Shown piece by piece: positions 1-6,006 of a stretch of 7,011 nucleotides of DNA (positions are counted from its first letter, which is position 1; each line of letters opens with the position of its first letter). The stretch lies in NCBI GenBank assembly GCA_024680835.1, contig JAILBP010000209.1:1-7011 (forward strand), given 5' to 3'. Origin of the DNA: RGIG6904 sp024680835. Lineage in GTDB: Bacteria; Bacillota; Clostridia; Lachnospirales; Lachnospiraceae. The notes beneath the pieces were generated by a model. The model had not been told where the DNA came from and searched no databases. It saw nothing but the letters and a program-made list of their open reading frames with translations. Made by a program: the position numbers and the translations under genes.

Positions 1-2633
1 TAACGGATATAAATAAGATCGACGAGACCCTTGTCTCCCCCATGATGCAGCATTATATCGAGATGAGAAGACAGAACCCCGGCTGCATCCTTTTTTACAG
101 GCTGGGAGACTTTTATGAGATGTTCTTTGATGACGCTGTCACTGTGTCGAGGGAGCTGGAGCTTACCCTAACCGGAAAAAACTGCGGATTAGAGGAACGC
201 GCTCCAATGTGTGGCGTGCCGTTCCACAGCGCGGATACCTATATCACAAGACTTGTGCAGAAAGGCTATAAGGTGGCGGTCTGCGAGCAGATGGAGGATC
301 CAAAGCTTGCAAAAGGTATTGTAAAACGTGAGGTCATCAGGATAGTAACACCCGGCACAAACCTCGATGCCACATTTTTAGACGAGGGCAAAAATAATTA
401 TCTTTCATGCCTGTATTTTGCGGAAGGGTTGACAGGCATGGCTTCCTGCGATGTCTCAACCGGAGATTTCTATGTGACAGAGACTGAGGAAGCGGGGAAG
501 TTGGCGGATGAACTCTACCGTTTTACGCCTTCCGAGATCATCGGCAATATCGCTGCCGAAGAGATGGATGCAGCGGTAGGAGACGCCATAAACCGCATCG
601 GGAGTATTTATAACAAACCGGAAAAATGGGATTTCGGCGAGAGCAGGAGCAGGGATACCATCATAAGGCATTTTCATGTGAACAGTCTGGCAGGTCTCGG
701 GCTTGAGGATATGACGGCGGGTGTTGTGGCTGCAGGAGCTTTGCTAAATTATATCACCGATACCCTGATGCATGATCCGGCTAATATCACGGAGATCCAC
801 CCCTATAAGGGAGGCATATACATGGTGCTGGATTCGGCTACAAGACGCAATCTTGAGCTGACCGAGACCATGCGTGATAAGAATAAAAGGGGAAGTCTCC
901 TGTGGGTTTTGGATAAGACAAAGACTGCCATGGGAGCCAGGACTCTGAGGGGATATGTGGAAAAGCCGCTGACAGACAGAAAGACCATTACTGACAGATA
1001 TGATGCCATAGAGGAGATCAATACCCGTGAGAGTGATCGCGAGGAGTTGCGTGAATATCTTTCCGGAGTCTATGATCTGGAAAGGCTTATCACCAGGATC
1101 ACATATAATACCGCTAATCCCAGAGATCTTCTGGCTTTCAGGGATTCCATCAAAAACCTTCCTGCGATTCGGATGATGATGGTGGATTCAGGCAGTCCCT
1201 ATCTGTGCGCCATTAAAGATGAGATAGATGAGTTAAAAGATATTTACGGGGCTGTGGCTGAATGTATAGATGATGATGCTCCCATGACCATGCATGACGG
1301 AGGTATCATAAAAGACGGTTACAACCAGGATGTGGATAAATACAGACACGCCAAGACTGATGGAAAACAGTGGCTTTCGAAGATCGAAGCTGATGAGCGT
1401 GAAAAAACTGGTATCAAAAACCTGAAGATAAAATACAATAAAGTATTCGGATACTATCTTGAGGTTACCAATTCTTTTAAGGATATGGTGCCGGATTACT
1501 ATGTGAGAAAACAGACACTCACAAATGCCGAGAGGTATATAACTCCTGAACTCAAGGAGCTTGAGGATACCATACTGGGAGCTGAGGACAGGCTTAACAC
1601 ATTAGAGTATAATCTTTTCTGCGAGCTCAGAGATAAAATATCGGCTGAGGTTGAGAGAATACAGCATACTGCAAAGGCAGTGGCTGCGTTAGATGCAATT
1701 CTGTCACTGGCGGTTGCCTCATCTTTGTACAACTATGTGAGACCGACACTGAATACGGAAGGAAATATAGATATCAAAAACGGACGGCATCCTGTCATAG
1801 AGCGCATGACGGAGCGTGAGCTTTTCATACCCAATAACACGTCGCTTGATGACGCCAAAAACAGGATAGCCATAATCACCGGTCCCAACATGGCAGGAAA
1901 GTCAACCTATATGCGTCAGGTTGCACTGATAGTGCTGATGGCTCAGATGGGATGTTTTGTACCTGCCGAGGCAGCTGACATCTGTATCTGTGACAGGATA
2001 TTCACCAGGGTTGGCGCATCTGATGATCTTTCCAGCGGACAGTCCACATTCATGGTGGAGATGAATGAGGTTTCCAATATTTTAAGAAATGCCACCAGCA
2101 GCTCACTATTGATACTGGATGAGATAGGACGCGGAACATCTACGTTTGACGGTCTTTCCATCGCCTGGTCCGTGGTGGAATACATAGCAGGTATCCTGTG
2201 TGCAAAAACCCTGTTTGCTACCCACTATCATGAGCTGACAGAGCTGGAGGGTCAGCTTTTCGGAGTTAAAAACTATAGGATCGCAGTCAGGGAGCAGGGC
2301 GAGAACATAATATTCCTCAGAAAGATAATGCCCGGCGGAGCCGACAAGAGCTACGGTATCTCCGTGGCAGCCCTGGCAGGTGTTCCTGCTCCCGTAATAT
2401 CAAGAGCCAGGGAGATCTGCGAAAAACTCATAGACGCCGACACCACCAAGGGCATCAAGAAGATCAGCAAGGGTGTCGTTGCGGGGCAGATGTCATTTTT
2501 CGACCTGCAGGCTGAAACGCAGGTTCAAAAAGAAAAGAGTAAGCTGGAGGAAGCCGTGGAGTCCATTGATCTTGATGATATTACACCCAGACAGGCATTG
2601 GAGAAGCTGTATGAATTGAAAGCTCTTTTGTGA
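1..2633 (+). CDS. mutS: DNA mismatch repair protein MutS (5' end probably outside window)
   Basis: MutS binds mismatches and small loops in newly replicated DNA and, as an ATP-dependent clamp, recruits MutL. Counting the ATG at 42 as residue 1, the mismatch-reading GDFYE motif lies at 22-26 (Phe24, Glu26), followed by the RAPMCGVP block of domain I and the connector domain. The core/lever signature LDSATRRNLEL is at 263-273. The ATPase has Walker A GPNMAGKST at 614-622, Walker B ending in Asp693-Glu694, and the ATHYHEL segment at 726-732. The C-terminus carries QMSFF at 816-820, which fits a beta-clamp-binding motif, then a short helical tail typical of the dimer/tetramer region. Start: the frame stays open upstream from position 3, encoding TDINKIDETLVSP before MMQHY. 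MutS families usually have about 6-20 residues before this PMMQ block, and no Shine-Dalgarno precedes ATG 42, so the true start is probably left of the window. Identity is certain; only the start is not. Confidence 0.97.
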   Translation, partial: TDINKIDETLVSPMMQHYIEMRRQNPGCILFYRLGDFYEMFFDDAVTVSRELELTLTGKNCGLEERAPMCGVPFHSADTYITRLVQKGYKVAVCEQMEDPKLAKGIVKREVIRIVTPGTNLDATFLDEGKNNYLSCLYFAEGLTGMASCDVSTGDFYVTETEEAGKLADELYRFTPSEIIGNIAAEEMDAAVGDAINRIGSIYNKPEKWDFGESRSRDTIIRHFHVNSLAGLGLEDMTAGVVAAGALLNYITDTLMHDPANITEIHPYKGGIYMVLDSATRRNLELTETMRDKNKRGSLLWVLDKTKTAMGARTLRGYVEKPLTDRKTITDRYDAIEEINTRESDREELREYLSGVYDLERLITRITYNTANPRDLLAFRDSIKNLPAIRMMMVDSGSPYLCAIKDEIDELKDIYGAVAECIDDDAPMTMHDGGIIKDGYNQDVDKYRHAKTDGKQWLSKIEADEREKTGIKNLKIKYNKVFGYYLEVTNSFKDMVPDYYVRKQTLTNAERYITPELKELEDTILGAEDRLNTLEYNLFCELRDKISAEVERIQHTAKAVAALDAILSLAVASSLYNYVRPTLNTEGNIDIKNGRHPVIERMTERELFIPNNTSLDDAKNRIAIITGPNMAGKSTYMRQVALIVLMAQMGCFVPAEAADICICDRIFTRVGASDDLSSGQSTFMVEMNEVSNILRNATSSSLLILDEIGRGTSTFDGLSIAWSVVEYIAGILCAKTLFATHYHELTELEGQLFGVKNYRIAVREQGENIIFLRKIMPGGADKSYGISVAALAGVPAPVISRAREICEKLIDADTTKGIKKISKGVVAGQMSFFDLQAETQVQKEKSKLEEAVESIDLDDITPRQALEKLYELKALL

Positions 2634-2711
2634 CGCATTATTCAGATCACTTTTTTCTGTCCGTTTACGGATAGTGCTTTATTTATCGGTTGGGTTGAAA
2701 CTTTTTTGATC

Positions 2712-2717
2712 GAGAGG
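2712..2717 (+). promoter_or_regulatory. Ribosome binding site of mutL
   Basis: GAGAGG lies eight bases before the ATG at 2726. It supports that ATG as the mutL start, in agreement with the conserved MutL N-terminus (MPDIRVLDEKTIEMIAAGEV), which begins there. Confidence 0.75.
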
Positions 2718-2725
2718 TTTGAAAT

Positions 2726-4921
2726 ATGCCGGATATACGTGTCCTTGATGAAAAAACAATAGAGATGATAGCTGCCGGTGAGGTAATAGAGAATCCTGCC
2801 AGTATCGTGAAGGAGCTGGTGGAAAATTCCATTGATGCCGGAGCAAAACATATCCGAGTCGAAGTAAGCGGCGGAGGAATCGATTTTCTGCGGGTTACGG
2901 ATGACGGCTGCGGTATAAAGCCGGATCAGGTGCGTACTGCTTTTTTGCGACATGCAACCAGTAAGATCAGGAACGCCTCGGATCTATCCGCTGTCACCAC
3001 CATGGGCTTCAGAGGAGAGGCTTTGGCTTCCGTTGCCGCAGTGGCAAGGGTTGAGATGATCACAAAAACTTCAGATGAGGAGCTGGGGAGACGCATACTT
3101 ATAGAAGGCAGTAAAGAAAAGGCTTTTGAAACAGTGGGCGCACCGGATGGCACGGATATTGTGATACGTGATGTTTTTTTCAATACTCCCGCCAGAAGAA
3201 AGTTTTTGAAAAGCGCTTCCACCGAGGGAAGCCATGTCAGCACGGTGATAGAGCATCTTTCCCTGTGTAATCCGGGAGTTTCTTTTGATCTGACCGTAAA
3301 CGGCAGACCTAAGCTGCACACTTCAGGAAACGGCAACAGCAAGGATGTGATCTATAAGATCTACGGTCGTGAGATAAGCAACAATCTCATAGAGGTGAAC
3401 CGTTCAACAGACAGGCTTCATGTATCGGGTTTTCTGGGAAAGCCGGTCATCACCAGAGGCAACAGGACTCTGGAAAATTATTTTATAAACAGCAGATATA
3501 TAAAGTCGAATATCATAAACAAGGCCATAGAGGATGGCATGCGTCCCTTCATGATGCTGCATCAGTATCCTTTCTGCAGTCTCAGTATTACGGTGGATGA
3601 GATGGAAGTGGATGTTAATGTGCATCCGCAGAAGATGGAGATCAAGTTTTCCGAGAGCAACTGTATATACAACGAGATGTTAAAAGTTGTGAGGGAGGCC
3701 GTAACAGGAGAGGACCTGGTGCCGAGGGAAGCGGATACGGGCATCAAAGAACGTACAGGGAGTGCAGCTGCACAAAAACCGGTGGTTATTGATAAAACAA
3801 TAATACCGGCTGCAGCAAAATCAAACACAGTGGTTGAAGAGCTCCCATGGAATACTCCGGGTGTGTCTGAGCCTGACAAAGAGGTTTCGGAAGAGTCTTC
3901 ATCAACTAATAACAAAGCCGTGACTGCTGCAGATATACCGTCTACGGATTCCTGTGAGGAGAAAAAACATGCTTTCTTAAACAAACGTCTTGAGGAGATC
4001 CGTGAGAGTATAAAGAAAGATACGCCATACAAGACTGTTTATCCGGAGAGAAGGCAGGCTAATGAGGGAGAAGTCGCTAAGGATAGAAATGTATCCGTGA
4101 GTGGACATGAAAAACAGGTTGCCGAACAAGAGTTTATAATAGAATCCGGTGAGCATGCAGACGGACAGGATACTGAAAAAAAATATGACAAGCCGTCAGC
4201 CGGACAATATGATGCATACAGTGGTGCGTTGGACCGCAAAAAGACAGTATATGTGGAACCATCTCCCGAGATCCGTCAGATCACCCTGATGGATGTAGCA
4301 TCCGAAGATCCGGAAAAACATGCTGATTTCATACAGAAGGTGAGAGAGGAAAGCTTCACCCTCATAGGTCAGCTCTTTGAAACCTACTGGCTGGCTGAGT
4401 CTGAGGACCAGCTTTTCGTCATAGACCAGCATGCGGCTCATGAAAAGATCCTGTTTGAGAGGAACCTTAAACGTTTTAAGGAAAACGATTTTTATTCACA
4501 GCAGATATCACCGCCTGTGATCATAACATTGGATTCGGCAGAAGAGCAGGTGTTAAACGATAATATGGAACTCTTTGAAAAGATGGGCTTTGAGATAGGT
4601 TCATTCGGCGGCAATGATTTTGCCATAAGCGCAGTTCCGGATATGATATATACTGTTGATCGCATTGCTTTTTTCAAAGAGATATTGGAGCTTTTGGAGG
4701 AGGACAGGGAAGTGAGCACCGAACTCATGTGGCATCGAATAGCCACCGCATCCTGCAAGGCTGCTGTAAAAGGTAATACCAGGCTTACGTTTGAAGAAGC
4801 AAAAAAACTCATCAGCGAGCTGCTGACACTTGAAAATCCGTACCACTGTCCCCACGGAAGACCGGTGATATTCACCATGACAAAGGCAGATATAGAAAAA
4901 CGGTTTAAGAGGATCGTATGA
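2726..4921 (+). CDS. mutL: DNA mismatch repair protein MutL with endonuclease motif
   Basis: MutL couples mismatch recognition by MutS to strand incision and removal. The N-terminal GHKL ATPase (about 1-330) is complete: Glu30 and Asn34 in VKELVENSIDAG, Asp59 in the DDGCG loop, GFRGEAL at 94-100, and VHPQK ending at Lys303. A polar linker rich in Glu, Lys, Ser and Thr runs from about 331 to 540 and is probably disordered. The C-terminal dimerisation domain (about 543-731) contains DQHAAHEKILFE at 567-578, an exact match to the DQHA(X)2E(X)4E endonuclease motif, plus the metal-site blocks SCKAAVK (Cys677) and CPHGRP at 708-713. This is the nicking type of MutL found in bacteria that lack MutH. 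At 731 residues it is longer than the E. coli (about 615) and B. subtilis (about 627) proteins; most of the extra length appears to be in the linker. The start is fixed by the RBS at 2712 and by homology. The stop overlaps the miaA start. Confidence 0.97.
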   Translation: MPDIRVLDEKTIEMIAAGEVIENPASIVKELVENSIDAGAKHIRVEVSGGGIDFLRVTDDGCGIKPDQVRTAFLRHATSKIRNASDLSAVTTMGFRGEALASVAAVARVEMITKTSDEELGRRILIEGSKEKAFETVGAPDGTDIVIRDVFFNTPARRKFLKSASTEGSHVSTVIEHLSLCNPGVSFDLTVNGRPKLHTSGNGNSKDVIYKIYGREISNNLIEVNRSTDRLHVSGFLGKPVITRGNRTLENYFINSRYIKSNIINKAIEDGMRPFMMLHQYPFCSLSITVDEMEVDVNVHPQKMEIKFSESNCIYNEMLKVVREAVTGEDLVPREADTGIKERTGSAAAQKPVVIDKTIIPAAAKSNTVVEELPWNTPGVSEPDKEVSEESSSTNNKAVTAADIPSTDSCEEKKHAFLNKRLEEIRESIKKDTPYKTVYPERRQANEGEVAKDRNVSVSGHEKQVAEQEFIIESGEHADGQDTEKKYDKPSAGQYDAYSGALDRKKTVYVEPSPEIRQITLMDVASEDPEKHADFIQKVREESFTLIGQLFETYWLAESEDQLFVIDQHAAHEKILFERNLKRFKENDFYSQQISPPVIITLDSAEEQVLNDNMELFEKMGFEIGSFGGNDFAISAVPDMIYTVDRIAFFKEILELLEEDREVSTELMWHRIATASCKAAVKGNTRLTFEEAKKLISELLTLENPYHCPHGRPVIFTMTKADIEKRFKRIV
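4907..4912 (+). promoter_or_regulatory. Ribosome binding site of miaA, inside the mutL 3' end
   Basis: AAGAGG lies within the last codons of mutL, five bases before the ATG at 4918. Together with the ATGA overlap it suggests that miaA translation is coupled to termination of mutL translation. Confidence 0.7.
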
Positions 4922-5841
4922 AAGATAAACTGATAGTAATAGCAGGTCCTACGGCAGCAGGCAAGACTGCACTGTCCGTGGAGCTTGCGAAAAGGATAAA
5001 CGGATCCGTCATATCCGCCGATTCAATGCAGGTATACAAGTACATGGATATAGGCTCCGCAAAGATCGGAAAAGATGAGATGCAGGGAATACCTCACTAT
5101 CTGGTGGATGTACTGGAACCCTCTGATGAATTTAATATCAGTGTTTTCAAGAAAATGTCAGATGAGGCCATAGCGGATATACGTGTATCCGGCAGGATCC
5201 CCATCGTGGCAGGCGGGACCGGGTTTTACATCAGAGCTCTTGCCTATGACACGGAGTTTACGGAAGAGGAGCACAAAGAAGATGTGCGCGGCGAACTGGA
5301 GAGCATTCTGTCAGAAAAAGGAAGTGATTACCTTCATGATATGCTGCGCGAGATAGATCCGGAGAGTGCGGAAGCCATACATCCCAATAACACCAAGCGC
5401 GTTATCAGGGCGATAGAGTATTACAGATTAAACGGCAGCAGGATTTCGGAACACAACAAGGCATCAAGAGAGAAGGAGTCGCCCTACGATCTTTCATATT
5501 TTGTACTGGATATGGACAGGGAAAGGCTGTATCAGAGGATAGACATGCGCGTCGATCTGATGATGCAGGCAGGACTTTTGGACGAGGTGAAACGACTTAA
5601 AGCCATGGGATATGACAGATCTTTCGTGTCCATGCAGGGACTGGGTTATAAGGAACTGTTGGATCACCTTGACGGACTGACTACGCTGGAAGAAGCCGTT
5701 GACATCATAAAGCGTGACACAAGGCATTTCGCCAAGCGTCAGCTCACCTGGTTCAGGAGTGAGAAGGACGCGGTCTTTATATCGGTGGATGAGTACAAGA
5801 CAACAGAGGAGCAGGTGGAATTTATATTGAACCACATTTAA
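4918..5841 (+). CDS. miaA: tRNA dimethylallyltransferase MiaA
   Basis: MiaA transfers the dimethylallyl group of DMAPP to N6 of adenosine 37, next to the anticodon, in tRNAs reading codons that begin with U. This is the first step towards ms2i6A, completed by MiaB. The 307-residue protein has the family's usual length. It shows the P-loop GPTAAGKT at 10-17, the DSMQVY block at 35-40 with the catalytic-base candidate Asp35, the GGTGFY block at 99-104 with Thr101, HPNNTKR at 155-161 followed by VIRAIE, QGLGYKE at 240-246, and the C-terminal RQLTWFR at 274-280. All key family blocks are intact. The start ATG overlaps the mutL stop as ATGA and has its own Shine-Dalgarno at 4907, so mutL and miaA almost certainly share a transcript. 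The stop at 5839-5841 lies four bases before the inverted repeat, which does not appear to have altered the protein's C-terminus. Confidence 0.97.
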   Translation: MKDKLIVIAGPTAAGKTALSVELAKRINGSVISADSMQVYKYMDIGSAKIGKDEMQGIPHYLVDVLEPSDEFNISVFKKMSDEAIADIRVSGRIPIVAGGTGFYIRALAYDTEFTEEEHKEDVRGELESILSEKGSDYLHDMLREIDPESAEAIHPNNTKRVIRAIEYYRLNGSRISEHNKASREKESPYDLSYFVLDMDRERLYQRIDMRVDLMMQAGLLDEVKRLKAMGYDRSFVSMQGLGYKELLDHLDGLTTLEEAVDIIKRDTRHFAKRQLTWFRSEKDAVFISVDEYKTTEEQVEFILNHI

Positions 5842-5845
5842 GGAT

Positions 5846-5950
5846 AACCCCCTCCGGCCTGCGGCCACATCCCCCAGAGTGGGAGGCTTTAAAATGTTTA
5901 AAGGCGCCCCCCTCTGGGGGAGCTGCCTGCGAAGCAGGCTGAGGGGGCTT
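5846..5950. repeat. GC-rich composite inverted repeat, MITE-like
   Basis: The left arm (about 5846-5893) and right arm (about 5897-5950) are imperfect inverted copies of each other. Outer ends: AACCCCCT at 5846-5853 against AGGGGGCTT at 5942-5950. Inner match: TCCCCCAGAG at 5870-5879 against CTCTGGGGGA at 5912-5921. The centre is a perfect palindrome, CTTTAAA at 5887-5893 and TTTAAAG at 5897-5903, around ATG. Each arm also holds small hairpins: GGCC-TGC-GGCC at 5856-5866 in the left, CCCCC-TCT-GGGGG at 5908-5920 and GCCTGC-GAA-GCAGGC at 5925-5939 in the right. No transposase is encoded. From memory, elements with this CCCCCTC...CCCCCAGAG pattern are dispersed in gut Clostridia genomes; this was not checked. 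It could be a non-autonomous mobile element or a REP-like structured RNA element. Confidence 0.75.
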
Positions 5951-5967
5951 AGCCGACTGAGGGGGCT
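5939..5967. repeat. Direct repeat duplicating the element's right end
   Basis: CTGAGGGGGCT occurs exactly at 5939-5949 and again at 5957-5967, 18 bases apart. The first copy is the outer end of the inverted repeat. The second lies just beyond it, preceded by different bases (AGCCGA), so it looks like the end of a second, truncated or variant copy rather than simple slippage. Confidence 0.65.
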
Positions 5968-5992
5968 GCCCTCTAACCCCAAAAAACAACAC

Positions 5993-5997
5993 AGGAG
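5993..5997 (+). promoter_or_regulatory. Ribosome binding site of the ynbB-like gene
   Basis: AGGAG lies nine bases before the ATG at 6007, in an A-rich stretch just downstream of the repeat. It fixes the start of the last gene, whose reading frame is open to the window end. Confidence 0.8.
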
Positions 5998-6006
5998 AAA
6001 CCCAAA

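Larger units (their letters stand above)
5842..6006. other. Intergenic spacer filled mainly by a structured repeat
   Basis: This 165-base gap between miaA and the next gene holds the composite inverted repeat (5846-5950), a partial repeat of its right end (5951-5980), and an A-rich leader with a ribosome binding site (5981-6006). It is visibly richer in G and C than the genes on either side. No credible gene, tRNA or U-tract terminator is present. The short open frames that cross it, on both strands, are by-products of the repeat. Confidence 0.8.

Noticed and set aside
2620..2660. Possible terminator after mutS (T-run at 2651-2656)
   Set aside because: No GC-rich stem precedes the T-run; the only nearby symmetry, AAAGCTCTTT, is too short.
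2654..2700. Possible promoter for mutL (TGCTTTATT extended -10, or TTGAAA as -35)
   Set aside because: The -10 candidate matches only four of six bases and has no -35 at proper spacing; TTGAAA at 2695-2700 has no -10 before the mutL RBS.
2642..2953. - strand open frame covering the mutS-mutL spacer and the mutL 5' end
   Set aside because: Most of it is antisense to the conserved MutL ATPase domain, and no start signal or domain is recognisable.
3562..4032. 156-codon - strand open frame opposite the mutL linker
   Set aside because: Ser/Thr- and hydrophobic-rich composition is what the reverse complement of a Glu/Lys/Ser-rich linker gives; no family resemblance.
5890..5895. TAAAAT in the repeat centre as a -10 box
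   Set aside because: It matches five of six bases but is part of the exact palindrome, and no -35 sequence is found about 17 bases upstream.
5846..5980. CRISPR-like or rho-independent terminator reading of the repeat
   Set aside because: There is no regular repeat-spacer array, and the hairpins are not followed by a U-tract on either strand.
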